Below, piece by piece: positions 11,609-23,330 of a stretch of DNA of 64,000 bases. A program made the translations under genes and the position numbers. A model generated the notes under the pieces. That model worked only from the letters and a program-made list of their open reading frames with translations. It made no database searches and was not told the DNA's origin. The stretch spans positions 2,976,001-3,040,000 of the forward strand of contig OX637799.1 in the NCBI GenBank assembly GCA_951802425.1. Direction: 5' to 3'. The DNA is from Clavaria fumosa. Lineage: Eukaryota; Basidiomycota; Agaricomycetes; Agaricales; Clavariaceae. Position 1 is the stretch's first letter, and every line of letters starts with the position of its first letter.

Positions 11609-12847
11609 TCATCTCGCATACGGGTGATAATTATACTGTCCCCGACTCGTTGCCCTCACTGGCCCAGTCCCTGCGGATGCCGTGCCTGCTGTCGGAGACC
11701 GGGATATCACCTGCGGATTCACACCTCCGGCTCCACCCACACCCATCCCTGGTCTCATCCGCATCCCTGGGTTGTTGAGTCCAGCCATCATAGCACCCGA
11801 CATCACCCCGGCGCTCGGCGTGCCCATCATGCCGCCGGGCGCCATCCTGATGGGACCCATGCCGAGACGCATGCCCCCGAGACTCATGGGCCCCAAGCCG
11901 GCGGCGGCGACAGCAGCAGCGGCCATGGGGTTGACGTGCATGCCGTTCATGCCCATTCACATCATGCCCATCCCGCCGATGGGGTTGAACGCCCCATTCA
12001 TGCCGAGGCCCATCGCCATGGGGTTGATGCCCATCATGGGCATCGCCCCGGCCATCATGGGCATTTGCGCCAGTGAACGCTGGTATAGCATCGACATGGG
12101 ATTCATCCCGACCGGTTGCGAGGGCATGAAGGGCACGCTCGTCGTGGGCCTGGTGGTGGAAGAAGTTGTCGCGTGTCGTCATGGCTGCGGTGTTCGTCGC
12201 GCGGGTGGTGTCCCGTTGACTGCGAGGCTGGGCCATTCTGACCTCGATCTGCGTGGTGCGTGCTCGTCGACACACAAGACGTACTCGTTCGAGACAAAGA
12301 ATGTACCTGTTTGCCATCTAGGATGAGACCCAGCTTTCCTACGAACTGCCCGCCGTTCGAGGAGTCTTCAAACGTCGCAAATCCGAAACCCTTTGAGCGG
12401 CCCGTGTCGCGATCCACCATAACGGTGGTATCAGCGACTCTTCCATAAGCCGAAAAGAATTCACGCATGGATTCTGACGTCGTGTCGGACGACAGACCGC
12501 CGACGAAGTACCGCACGCTTCTGAGATGCTCATCTCGGGATATGGCGCGCTTCGGGTCGATCTAGTGGCATGGATCGGGGCGAAAATGTGAGAGACAGCA
12601 GGTCTGCACGAACGGTAAAAAACTTTACGGTCTTGCCGTCTAAGACGTGTTCGCGCGCCATGACGGCGTTGACACACGCGGGATCCTCAAAGGTGAGGAA
12701 TGCGAAGCCGCGCGAACGGCCGTCCGCATCGCGCAGGATGAGACTGGCACCAACCTGGATGGTCCCGCAGGATTTGAGCCAGGAAAGCGAGAAGAAAAAC
12801 ACACCAAGAGCCACCTTGCCAAACTGAGAAAAGTAATTTCTCAATAT
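11609..12847 (-). pseudogene. Two-RRM hnRNP-like (Hrp1/Musashi-type) RNA-binding protein, 5'-truncated
   Basis: Hrp1-like proteins bind pre-mRNA through two RRMs. Read leftwards, the sequence starts inside RRM1 at RNYFSQFGKV. It has RNP1 RSRGFAFLTF, the inter-RRM linker IDPKRAISRDEHLRSV, and a complete RRM2 with RNP2 YFVGGL and RNP1 RSKGFGFATF. A Met/Gly/Ala-rich tail ends NYHPYAR. Three introns fit: after FGKV, after LDGKT and after LDGKQ. Three defects are seen. The first beta strand and RNP2 of RRM1 are missing, replaced by AT-rich DNA at about 12848. A frame change is needed near 12150-12170 to reach the Met-rich tail. An in-frame TGA sits at 11957-11959. Family assignment is firm; pseudogene status is inferred from these defects, though an unusual intron could explain the frame change. 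Confidence 0.8.
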
Positions 12848-13460
12848 CAGTACTTGTACAAGTGTCTTGTGGATTGACTTGTTAAGGACTTGTTGCCTTG
12901 TTGAGAACTTTTATGCTACTTTTGGTGGTCCCATCACCTTGATTACCTTGTACAAGAAATGGGACCTACTTGTTCAAGGCAGACAAGTCATTAAAAAGAT
13001 TGAAAAAGTCATGAAAAAGGTTAAAAAGGCAACAAGACATTTGTAAAAGTGCTGATGCACATACTGTAATTCATCTCCACTGGGGAGAAAGTTTTCAAGA
13101 TGAAGTCCACAAGCTGAGGCAACACTATGATTCTATAGCCATTTGATGATTTTCAATTAGGCCTGATAGACATCAAGGCTTGTGTTTACAATAATGGGGA
13201 TAAATATAAAATGCCTTGGAAGCCAATCCAACACTGAAATGTAACCCAATTTTCACAACCCAATTTTGCCACAAAATGGGGTAACTGACCCCATGGCCAA
13301 CATCATGCATTTCATAATATCTTCACTTAGGAAGTGGTCAAACTTGATGCATTATTACATGGTCAACTTCCCCAAGCAAGCAAAGAAGAAGCAGGTTGGG
13401 TCTGGTGGAAGATCCATCAGGCACACATTGTTAACATGGACGAAGTTTAAGTCAACACAT
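12848..13460. repeat. AT-rich, CpG-poor insertion-like block
   Basis: The composition changes sharply from the GC-rich RRM gene to AT-rich DNA with many CTTGT/ACAAG motifs, then returns to normal near 13460. No transposase, LTR ends or target duplication could be identified. It sits exactly where RRM1 is cut, so it is probably a transposon remnant. Confidence 0.5.
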
Positions 13461-13687
13461 TGAAATGTACACCATCATTGCGCAAAAGAAAGGAGCAAGG
13501 CTTCGTAACGACAACATGAAAAGTCCGGAGAATGTGTAAGTGTTTGTCTCATCTGGTCATTTGACAAAGGTGATCGCTTGCGAAAGGAAAATGGAGCGTA
13601 GTTGTACAAGTGGAAACCGTAACCTGTCATTATGAGTGCAAAGCGGAAAGAAAGATAAACTGTCCCATTTTGTTGACTGTCGCCCCC

Positions 13688-14764
13688 TTACGGACCAACA
13701 AACGCCAGTAAGCTCGCGAGCGTGGCCAACATAACCCCCGGCGCCAAGAGCGGCGGTGTCATACGCTCTGCAACTGACGATGAGGAATCCCTGCTCGCTG
13801 TGGCCGACTGCGTGGGCACTACCGTTCTCGTCGTCGTCGTCGTCGTATCCGTGCCAACCTGATCCGACATAGTTGAGAGCGGGACAGTCCTTACCGGCGG
13901 AAGAGTCACAAGGGGCGCTGCAGGAGGCGTAGAGGCAGTGACCATCTCCGTTGCAGCAGCAGTCGTCGTGGGAGTGGTGGTCCCGGCTTGGGGAGGCAGT
14001 TTAGTCGTGGTGTCAGTCTCGGCCCCGATTGTCGTTACAGCGATAGGAGCAGTTGCTAATCCGGTGGTTGGCCCGGGTAGAGGGCCACCGAGGATTGTGA
14101 ACGTTGGGCTCGCGTTTCCGCTGTCGCCGAATACTATGGGGTAAAAACAGAAGGATATTTTGTCAACGGACCGTACTAAATTCCCAATGGAAGACACCAT
14201 GGAGACACGAGCGGCAGTTGAAAATTCTAATAATGATATTTCAAAGGTGAGACGGGGAACCTACCGACAACGATATAGTTGTTTCTTTCGGGCACAAAGG
14301 GAACGATGATGTCAACGTGCCCGTCTGCTAGGGAGAAACCTTTCGCCAGGGGCCTGTCTGGTAGATCCAGGGACCAAGAAAGTGAAGGAGGGAAGGGGAA
14401 ACGAGATCAGACTTCGTCTGGCCTTGCAGATGATGAGGGGGTTTGTAGAACTGACCAAGCATCAAATTCTCGCTGTAAGGGTCAAGAGTAAGGAACCCAA
14501 GGACGACCATGCCTGGGCCTGTGCCCGCTGGAATCTGGGAGGCATTCCTGGGGTCCTAGTTAACGACGATGGGAACAAGTGAGGCAGAAAAGAAGCACAC
14601 CAGGCGACGGTTTGTTTCTCACCCACGTGCCATACGGTCCCTGCGGAGGGTTGCGTAATGGGCGGGGAGAACACGATACGTTTGGCTAAGGGCGAGGTGA
14701 GGCTGAGCCCTGCTAACGATGCTGCGAGGAGAATAAGGACATGAATAGTTCGTGGTATTGTCAT
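13688..14764 (-). CDS. KNH-like Ser/Thr-rich surface protein with signal peptide
   Basis: Kre9/Knh1-type N-terminal domains occur on secreted or GPI-anchored fungal wall proteins. The start MTIPRTIHVLILLAASLAGL is a signal peptide. It is followed by the KNH pattern ITQPSAGTVWHVGEKQTVAW. Later exons supply LGFLTLDPYSENLMLG, GFSLADGHVDIIVPFVPERN and, after an intron, FGDSGNASPTFTI. The rest is a Thr/Ser/Pro-rich stalk with repeated TTTTT runs. The C-terminus is a hydrophobic stretch (LLAPGVMLATLASLLAFVGP) ending at TAA 13688, which fits a GPI-anchor signal. An ATG 24 bp upstream (14788) is in frame but would bury the signal peptide. Exon edges in the middle (14280-14600) are approximate. Confidence 0.82.
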
Positions 14765-15550
14765 GAAGAACGGGTCAGTAATGATCAACCAAGAAAAAGA
14801 GGAGGGGGGGACGAGATGAGTACGAGAGGCCAGTCACTGTATGTTATGCAGGCCTCCTGAGTGGAGCGAAGTCTGTGTGGACATCAGGGCCGCTCCCACA
14901 GTTGGTCGAAGTAGTAGCAAAGTGAGTCTATGAGTCTGACTAAGCCGGCATTGCCCTTTTCTCACAGCATCCGTTTTGTCCCGCAGGTCGACGGCCGAGT
15001 TTGGACATCGTTGATCATAATTCAGTCATGAGCAAATCATCGGAGCAAATATTTACCAGAATGCTTTCGCCGTACGGTCTGCCTCCCTCCTCCCATCAAC
15101 CATGCCAGACCTCCTAAAGTGCTATCCCTTATCTGAGTTTTCACCAGACAATGTCAAAGCTGCTCACACTCTGCTCATTCTCTCATTAACCGTTTAACAC
15201 CGAACTCTCGTCAATTAGCATCGTGACTGGGAGCAAAGATGACGACGAGCTTGAGCTCTCCTCCACCCATAGTCATTTTCGGTTTGGCCTGGGCCTTGCC
15301 CCTCCGGACACACGGCACTGGCCCAGTAACAACAAAGCAATCCTCCCACGGCACCTGGCGGTGACGGCCAGAAACCCCTGACCGAATGGCAAAGACGAAA
15401 GGTGCTGAAGAATGAGCAGTGATTTATGTCTATGTTGCACGGCGGTAAAGCAAGACTATATGATCATGAGGATGACTGCAGACTCAAGGTGTACAGAACT
15501 CGCCAGTTTTTCTTTGTCTTTTGACTCAGCTGCAGGGTAGAGCGTCTTAT
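14765..15550. other. Intergenic, no confident gene
   Basis: A minus-strand frame of roughly 60 codons (about 15219-15425) contains the run QVPWEDCFVVTGPVP and ends in TGA. It reads smoothly but has no recognised domain or start. It could be a terminal exon of an unmodelled gene. Nothing else was seen. Confidence 0.35.
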
Positions 15551-16832
15551 TCACTCCCCGTCAGCGGCGGCAATCTCCGTCAATTGCGCAGCAAGTAGTG
15601 CCAGCTGCGTCTGTAATTCCGCACGCTCTCCGATCATGGCTGCTGCCGGATGTGCGGCCCTTGCCGTCTCATGGAGGGTGTCTCCTTGATTGGACATCCT
15701 CTCGAGCAACCCACCAAAGTTGATGGCTTTGAGGATGGCCTGCGCCGCGCTCCAAGCGTCATTGCCGTTAAGGGTGTCTCCCCCAGTGGAGATATGTATT
15801 GGCGCCGCAGACGGCAGCGGGACGTACGCGATGGGGAAAGGGCCACCCCCATGTGATGGCTGGTCACGATGTAGGGGTGAATGCGTGAAAGGCGGGTCGA
15901 CGGGTGCGCCTTGAACGGGTAAGGACTGAACCTCACGCGACGTTTGTGTTTGTGGACGTCGAGTGGCTCGACGCGACGTCTGAATATTGTTGTGAGCGGT
16001 ATGGGCAGACTGTCAGTGGGAGATCACTCACATTTCCCCCACCCCATAACGCGTTCAGACGATATTTACCACCAGGTCGTTTCTCTAGCCGGCCACGCTT
16101 ATACGCTTTCTGCAGTGCCTGACTCGCCGAAGGCCTAAAGTTGGACTGCAAAGGATAGTGCGATGCCATCCAATTGAACAGAGCTTTGGGCACGCAACCG
16201 TCTGGTTCACCGATATCTATGATGGCCTCGACAATCATCTCTTCGTAGCTGGGAAGGTCGTCTTGCAATGGGAGTGGATCTGGCAAGACGGGCGCAATGG
16301 AGAATGGCGGACCCATCTGTGGTGGCAGCGGTGGAGGTTTCTGATGCGAGTTCGGTGGGTATGAGCCAGACGTGCTAGGAGGGTAGTATGGAAGAAAGGG
16401 TCCATGAGACGCCCCAGGAGGAAAAGGAGGTGGAGGTGGATGGGGATGCGAGAGATAGGATGGAAAGGGAGTATGTGGAGGAGCATAGAATGCGCCTGAA
16501 TGATAGGGCGGGTACATATACGCATGATGTGGCAGTGGATAAGGAAAGTGAGGATAGGGAGCGGGCGCAGCGTCGTTCGCTGGCTGCGATGCGACAGGTT
16601 GAGAGGCGGACACCGTTGCCACCGCAGCGTCATTGACGCGCTCCGTCGCAGGGTCATGCGCCGTGGACCCATTGGACGACTCCGGAGGCGTCAAGGATGC
16701 CATTGGAGGGTTCTCCTGCGCTGTCGAGGGAGGGGCATCTCCCAGCGGTGGTGCCAGATTATTCGCCAGCGATTCGAGCGCCGCGATGGACGCGCTCAGA
16801 TCCGCAGGCCACATCGCGCTCTGCACATGCAA
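15551..16832 (-). CDS. Pro-rich protein with linker-histone H1/H5-like (H15) domain
   Basis: H15 winged helices bind linker or bent DNA. The first exon starts MHVQSAMWPADLSASI and continues through a long low-complexity segment very rich in Pro, Tyr and His. Near residue 215 comes the globular segment PSYEEMIVEAIIDIGEPDG, followed by FNWMASHYPL and the basic run KAYKRGRLEKRPGGKYRL, as expected for the H15 fold. An intron near 15975-16080 joins to a second exon with a helical C-terminal region (NDAWSAAQAILKAIN, ERAELQTQLALLAAQL). It ends at TGA 15551-15553. It is not a canonical histone H1, because it lacks a long Lys/Ala tail. A chromatin or transcription role is inferred from the domain only. 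Confidence 0.75.
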
Positions 16833-19017
16833 GGGAGCGTGCGGTTCGAACGCTAGACATATCTCGACGATTTGAGGCGGTGGCAGGAGTGTGAGGTATC
16901 GTCGCTTTAGGTTCTGTAAGTGCCAGTCTAGATAGGTAGAGGCTTGTCGGTGAATAACACCAGGGCGGAGAGAAATTCTACAGACCTTGCGGGGGTAAGC
17001 TCGACGACGACGGTGGTTGTGATGAAGGATGAGGAACGGTTGTGGTGTGCATCGTTCGGGTTGAACTGCACAGTTTCAAGCGCAAGGTTCGCAGACAACA
17101 CAACTACGCTCGCTACTCTGAACGGTTACCAGCCGCAGCGCATTTGGAACAGTGGTTGTACTGTACTCCAAATTTTTACTTTGCCTCTCACAGACCGACA
17201 GCTGCATTTTCAAGGACAAATTCAAGCGGCTTCTACCCCCACAAGTCTCCTTGACTGCGTGTGCGCGACGATGACAAGACACTTGTGTCAATCTAGCTGT
17301 TGTCTCTGCCAGTGCTTACTGGGCGGCGGTGCCTGTGCATCTGTAGGCCTGGAGAATGATAGGAATGAGGCGAATCGTGTTTCCCGTGCGTGAATTCGTG
17401 AATCCGTCGAACTCATACGAGGAACTTCAATTTTATTCCCATCCAATATTCTGTCCAGCTCCCGGAGGCGCACCTCAATCGCTTCACTCCACATAATTCT
17501 GTAGTGCTGTAGCAGCTGAATGGGTTTTGTAGGGTGCTGCCGTCATTGGAATTGCCTCAAACATCTCGCCTCCCAGCATAAAGCCTGCGCAAGAGTATGC
17601 TTGGCTGTCATGTTTCCGGATCACGACTCCATATCGCAGCATCTGTTCCATATGCTCTTCACGTTTGTTTGACCTCGAGGGCATCTAATCCCAATCTCTA
17701 TCCAAGGTACGGTACCTCGCCGGCTCGAGTATCCATCCCATCGGACAATGTCGTACTGGTTCAATGAACAACTTGACCTTCGATAACTATGTGGACCTAG
17801 TAATCGACTCCCCACAATTCTGTAGTCTTTTATTACTTAAACGCTGCGTTTGTTTTCCTTGGTCAGCCTCTGACCAAAATGCTCTCGAGATATATCTCGT
17901 CGTCGCTTCACTTTACCGTCAGAATGCAGCGTCTGTCTCACACCTCTGTGCTTCACGCTTTGCCCATCGCGATTTCAATCTTCGGGAGGTCTTGGTTAAC
18001 TCCTGGACTTGAAACAATCACTAGTGTCATCGACTGGCCTCTGTCCGTCCGTCCGGCTTGGCTGGTTGCCGTTGGAATTGGGTACGATGTACGACCGGAG
18101 CTCGCGTGGAAGATGTATCTGTTTCGTGAATGTCGTGGCCCACTTCTGGTGTGCCATTTCCAGTGCTGGATGTAGACCTGGTGTTGATGGCTCCTTTGTA
18201 GGCGCACCAGACAGGCGACGTTGCTATTTTGTACATCAAGATATTCACCACCACAGAGCCCTCTAACTTTCCCTTTTGCGACAAGGCGACCTCGAGCATT
18301 CAGGATAGGTTTGGAGGTTTGACCTTTGCTCCGCGTTCAAAATCAGCCATCCGTTGACTTGATTCTATTTTACAGAATCTTCGGGTGCAGAAATTCCCAC
18401 GCTCACGATACATCAATCGGTTTATTTCAGACGCCAAAGCCCAGATGGGCAGAAAGACGTATAACGATAAAGCATCCAGAATCAAAGGCGGACGGTTAAT
18501 CCACAGCTCAAGACGAAGCCGCGCCATCGTGGAATGTAATCATTTTGCATCTCTGACTCTTCAACATCTGTTTTTGGCGACGCGTTCGGTTTACTGTAAT
18601 TCTCCTAATCAAAAGGTTGCGATCCGCTTCAGTTTTCATTCATTAAAACAGTTCACGTTCCTCAAGAATGGGCATCGTCGGGGTTTCGGATGAAAGCAAC
18701 TAGTCGTTTTCTACGGAAGCAGCGGGTCGTGAAGAGATCAGATCGATGGGACATCATGTACCTCCTGAACGCGTGAATGCCAATCGCGTGAACACCATCG
18801 CGTCGTAACACGATAACGCGGGACATGTGACCAGCCCCTAGGGCACCGCGCCGACGTTCGCCCAATCATCATCGATAACAAAGCTTTGAGGTAAACAGGT
18901 TCCAGAAACCAGGATCGCAAAATGCTGCAGTCGGATCTTGATCCGTTCTCCGCGCTCTCCATGTTTCCTCAAAGTTCCTAACTCTCCTAGTCCTCCCCGA
19001 TTACACTTGCCAGCGAC
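16833..19017. other. 2.2 kb intergenic region without a supported gene
   Basis: Many short open frames exist on both strands but none shows a family motif, a start with sensible splice sites, or consistent coding bias. It probably contains the promoter of the H15 gene at its left end and of the FKBP gene at its right end. Confidence 0.4.
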
Positions 19018-19635
19018 ATGTCGGGCCCGTCCTCGCCTCAACACGAGCCCCAGCAGGGCGTCATAATCACAGAAAGAACTGGTAAGCCAAATCCAGAGGC
19101 TAAGCAGCCAAGGAAGGGCGGTCAGTCCATCCTCACATCCGATATGTCCCGCAATTCAAAGGAACCATTACAGACATTGTCGCAATACATTACAGAGGAA
19201 CATTGCATGGCTCTGGCAGAGAATTTGATTGCACTTTTGGCCGGTGAGTCTCGAACTCTCATCGCATACATCCACAGTCCGATGGCATCTTTCCTCGTCA
19301 GAGATCCTTTCAAAACGGAGATCGGCACAGGCAAAGTGATCAGAGGATGGGATGAAGGTGCGTGGTTCCCTTTATATCCTTCTAGTGCCGCTGTACTCAT
19401 ACCCTGCCCTCTTCCCAGCAATACCGCAGTTGTTTGAGGGCGAAAGCGCTACTTTGATCGTGGCCCCTCACTTCGTTCGCTCTACTCGCCTTGCGAATCT
19501 TGTGTTGTTGCTGATGCATTGTCACAGGCATATGCCGGCAGAGGCTATGCGGGACTGATTCCCCCGGAGGCGACGCTCGTCTTCCGCGTAACATTGGTCA
19601 AAATCATTCCAAAAGCATCAACCAGACCCGCGTAA
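19018..19635 (+). CDS. FKBP-type peptidyl-prolyl cis-trans isomerase
   Basis: FKBPs catalyse cis-trans isomerisation of X-Pro bonds and bind FK506. Five exons (19018..19120, 19162..19243, 19302..19357, 19419..19474, 19528..19635) give 134 residues, a single FKBP domain. After an N-terminal GVIITERTGK come IVAIHYRGTL, EFDCTFGRDPFKTEIGTG, VIRGWDEAIPQLFEGESATL and AYAGRGYAGLIPPEATLVF. The hydrophobic pocket pattern (Y, D, F, V-I, W, Y, F) is conserved, with Cys where FKBP12 has Ser in FDSS. The stop TAA at 19633 lies in the second copy of a 44 bp tandem duplication, which changed the original C-terminus (see findings). There is no targeting signal, so it is probably cytosolic. Confidence 0.88.
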
Positions 19636-19670
19636 CATTGGTCAAAATCATTCCTAAGCATCAACCAGAC
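19584..19670. repeat. 44/43 bp tandem duplication at the end of the FKBP gene
   Basis: The segment beginning CCGCGTAACATTGGTCAAAA is present twice in direct tandem. The units differ only by AAAA against TAA near their 3' ends. Confidence 0.9.
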
Positions 19671-19889
19671 CACCCTCGATACCCCCACCGCCATGTGAGT
19701 ACGTGGCTGTGGGTAGCTTGTTGTGCATGTACAATTATCCTGCATCAATTCCAATTTCGTTTCCCCGGTCGTTCGTCTGGGAGTGTGAGAGCCGCCAAAT
19801 CTCCGCGCGCTCATCATTCCTATTTTTTCTCTATTCTTCCTCTCGCGTGTGAGGGACGTGATGAATGCTGCGACACTCTGTAAACAGGC

Positions 19890-20377
19890 TCAACCCCGTT
19901 GACTCGGGCTTGTACAAATCTCACCTTCTACGAAAGAGGTGATTTCTGCCATGCGCTCCCGATGGCGCTCCTCTAAGATCCAGAGCAACTTGGCCACGTC
20001 GTCTTCGTCGCCTACGACGATGTGGCAGGAATACAAAAAGGGATGTGAAGGGCTGAGAGTTGTTTCCCTACGCATATGACCACGGACTTGCCTGTCGCCG
20101 CATCTCGGGCAGCCATCGCCTCCATCCGCGCACGTTCGTCTTCCACCGCGAGCGAGGACAGCGAAGCGCGCAACACACTAACCCTGCGCTCGGCATCCTC
20201 ATCGCGCTGGGCCCGTGCGTCCTCCCGCTCCCGCACCACTTGGCAGGTCTCGGCGCATTCCGCCCAACTGGCGTACACGAGCAACTGGACCGCAGCCAGC
20301 TGCCCTTCGAGGTCGGCGCCGTCCGACGAGGAGGGCGGCGCAGTGCCGTCGTCGCCGGTGTTGCGCGGCTCTTCCAT
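19890..20377 (-). CDS. Hypothetical acidic coiled-coil protein
   Basis: The first exon starts MEEPRNTGDDGTAPPSSS and becomes a charged helix rich in Glu, Arg and Ala (VVREREDARAQRDEDAERRV), predicted coiled coil. A second exon near 19890-20005 carries DEDDVAKLLWILEERHRERM and ends in TGA at 19890. The intron between them, near 20008-20090, has no perfect phase match by eye. A further upstream open segment at about 20720-20840 (minus strand, VEHSQLVRQAFEAADLPPG) might belong to the same or another gene. No enzyme or DNA-binding motif is visible, so I do not assign a function. Confidence 0.45.
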
Positions 20378-21106
20378 GTTATAATTGTGTATCTACGGTA
20401 TGTGGTGTCTGAAATGGTGGTGTGTGTGGGTAGGATGGTCAACACGCCCTGGGTCGCAGGAAGGGGTCGCAGCAGCGGATGAAAATGATCCCCAAGTCCC
20501 AAACCACCCTCGTGATCCCGATCTCACCCCCACCAGGGTGCTCCCCGAAGCACATCCCACCCAGGCGAGTGACAGAGACCCTTGTCCTCGTCTCCGTCTC
20601 CACCTCCGTCCCCGTCGTCATGCTCGTGCTCGCGCTCCCTCGTCTGCCTCGGATGGACGGCGCTGCTACATGGCAACGACAAAGCCCCGCAGCGGCGGGG
20701 GCGCTGGCTCAAGCCCAATGGCCGACATCGTCCTGGGCAGGCTGCGCGGTGGGGCCTGGAGGTAGGTCCGCGGCCTCGAACGCCTGGCGGACCAGCTGGG
20801 AGTGCTCAACGCGGATCTCGCTCTCAGTGGGCATCACCTTTTGGCGGATTTGGAGTATTCTTTTGTGGGGCGAGGGAGGGTTAGCTTCCTGGCTGATTAC
20901 ACGATGGGGATCCCTTAATGAAACTTACAATCTGCAAGCCTGCAAATGTAACGAATGGCGGACGATCAAAATCTGCTTGAGAAACGTTGAATGGACACAC
21001 GAACCATCACATCCGAGAGGATGCAGGACATGGGGATACTAAGACCGTCATACAGACGGTTGTTCCTGGCGACGAGACGGACAGATTCAGCACAAGTCGC
21101 CATCGC

Positions 21107-22600
21107 CTAGGCTTTTAGAATTGCGAGAGACGGGACGCACCCCAAAAAAATAGTCGCGGTTGTTAGATTCAATATACTCATGACGATGAAGTATCCGACG
21201 CCTGCACAACCGCTTGAGCCTCTGGCGCGGACGAAATTGGGGAAGAAAACCTTTCTCACCTTGCGCGAGGAAGAATTTTCCAAGACGGCTTTGCATGCTT
21301 CTTGTTCGCACACAGTGCTGCAGTCACAGGTGCGATCAGCAAAAGGGCTCACATGATAACAGAAGGCGTCTCACCGCAACCAGAAGAATTACCACAAACA
21401 CGTCCATAACCACGGCGGCCAACTGATAAGGAAACACGGAGGCTGTTAGTCACTGGCAGGTGCGCGCAATTTGCGGCTTACCATCACCAGCTGCAAGTAC
21501 GGATAGAATGTAAAGATAAACAATCAGCGCCGGGCAACGAAGCTACGCACCCCTGTGCGACGGCCTGGTCTGTTTGCAAACATGGGCCCAGACTCGGTCA
21601 CGGCGTCGTTGGCGAAGCAACCAGAAGGGCCAACGACGAAGTACAAGGTGGGGATCACTGGAACCGTGTCCTGTCTCAGGAAGCGAATAAATCTTATTCG
21701 TTCGTGAGACACTTACAGCTAAAGTTAATCCCAAACAGCCATATATCGGCCCCAAGCAGTGTTAGGAAGCCGAGCAAGAGCACAATCAGCACGGATCGCT
21801 GCCGGCCCGTGAAAGCGTACGTCCTGATGTAAGTCACCGCTGTCATAGGTCGAGATGTCAGCCTGGAGGATGTGTATCGATTGGGGGACTTAGACTGACC
21901 TCGAGCGGTGGTTTGCTGAAACCGAAAAATGAGAAACGATCAATTAGGAGAAGCAGAGGGTACTCACGAATGGAACGAGGAAGGCGTACAGGGGATGTAC
22001 GACGTGAGCGCAGAACGATTCCTCGTGGTTCCCCAGCCATGCCCACATGAGTACGGGCCAGGTGCAGAGCGGGTAGTACCTGCTGATGAGATACGCGACC
22101 TTGATGCTTGTCCATCGGGCATTGTGGATCTGCGGATAGCGCACAACAGGAAAGACAAGCGTAACGCCATCGGCTCGGGACTGCTCTGATACAATTTCAT
22201 AGGAAGCGTACCAATCTGACTTCCTGCTCCAGCCTACACAGGGGTGAAATGTGAGCAGGGTCAGATCTGGGCGTCGAAGTTTGAGCGGCCTACGTGAGTA
22301 GCCATTCATAGACTTGGATGGTATCTGAACGCAATCGTAAGATAGCTCCGAAGGCTGACGATGCACATGGTGGACTTTTCGCTTACATGCGGCTGCGTGT
22401 CAAGATAGCAAAAAAAAGGCTTCATGATATGTATTTGCCGGGAAGATTAGGGAGAGCAAGCTCACCTACGATGCTGTATCTGCCTCTGGGGGGAGAAAGG
22501 AGAAAATCAGACAAGGAGTATTAACTGTAAGTCGGGTTGACAACCTATTGAGTGCCAGATGAGCTGCGATGAAGATGTCCCATATGGTGAGGGGACCCAT
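21107..22600 (-). CDS. DUF6533-like multi-pass membrane protein
   Basis: Agaricomycetes encode many DUF6533 proteins with about seven transmembrane helices and unknown function. The minus strand here has several short exons. One starts MGPLTIWDIFIAAHLALN (22600). One ends DTIQVYEWLLT (about 22330), and one has the family run NARWTSIKVAYLISRYYPL followed by PVLMWAWLGNHEESFC (about 22010-22130). One has RTYAFTGRQRSVLIVLLLGF (about 21800). One has IPVIPTLYFVVGPSGC (about 21650), and the last has VGYFIVMSILNLTTATIFLG, ending at TAG 21107. The hydrophobic spacing fits 6-7 helices. Exact intron positions were not all resolved, so the start is tentative. Confidence 0.65.
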
Positions 22601-23330
22601 GATCCCCCTAGACGAGTGGCGGGGCCAGTACTGGACACTGGACAAAGAGCGCAAAGAAAGGAGAACTATTTAGTTGCAATTCGGGTGAAAGAAAACCCGC
22701 ATCGCTTGCAAGTGACTTGTGTATAAGAGACCGCCACACCCGTCGGCATCAATTTGGCATGTACACAGATTGACATTCCGATGCTCACTTGGTTGAGACA
22801 GATGCAGGGTCGACAAGGGATGTATTTGACCTCTTTCTGTCCTCATTTCTCGCACACCTTAATCCCGCGTCTGTCTCCGCACGGCGGCCAAAAGGCTGTG
22901 CGTGCGATCATGGGATAGTCGTTATCTCCATTTGGGGATTCTAAGAGTGGTGACGCTTACGTAAGCAAATGCGCCACACCTGTTACCCAAAGATATCTCA
23001 CACTCTCCTCAGTCAATTCTCTAGCATTTGGTTTGGGATTTTTTGTAAACACAGACTTTTTGATATGCAGATTACAGGGAAAATACAAGACATGTACAAT
23101 TGCAGCAGAAACATAGGGGTATGACACAAAGGCTTGTACCTATCACAGTGACAGAGTTTAGGTGTTTGGCTGAATGCCATCACTTACAGAATGTGCCTAG
23201 CATGTAACCTTAAACCTTCTGTTTGGTTCCTTTTGGCTCATATAGTTTTGCTGTAACTATCCTGGAGATTCATGCCCTTATTCCCCTCAGGTATAGTCTA
23301 TTATTCTAATCACTACCACATGTCTAATAT
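22601..23330. other. Intergenic, becoming AT-rich towards the transposon nest
   Basis: No gene was seen. From about 22990 the sequence turns AT-rich and CpG-poor, like the repeats that follow. Confidence 0.4.

Noticed and set aside
11631..12326. Long plus- and minus-strand frames rich in His/Arg or Pro/Met over the RRM gene tail
   Set aside because: They are other frames of the repetitive Met/Gly-rich tail, not separate genes.
12848..13460. A solo LTR disrupting the RRM gene
   Set aside because: No TG...CA ends, target duplication or matching copy was found in the window; only the compositional block is supported.
17879..18175. A plus-strand frame of 98 codons with hydrophobic stretches
   Set aside because: No homology, splice pattern or signal was recognised; similar frames occur on the opposite strand.
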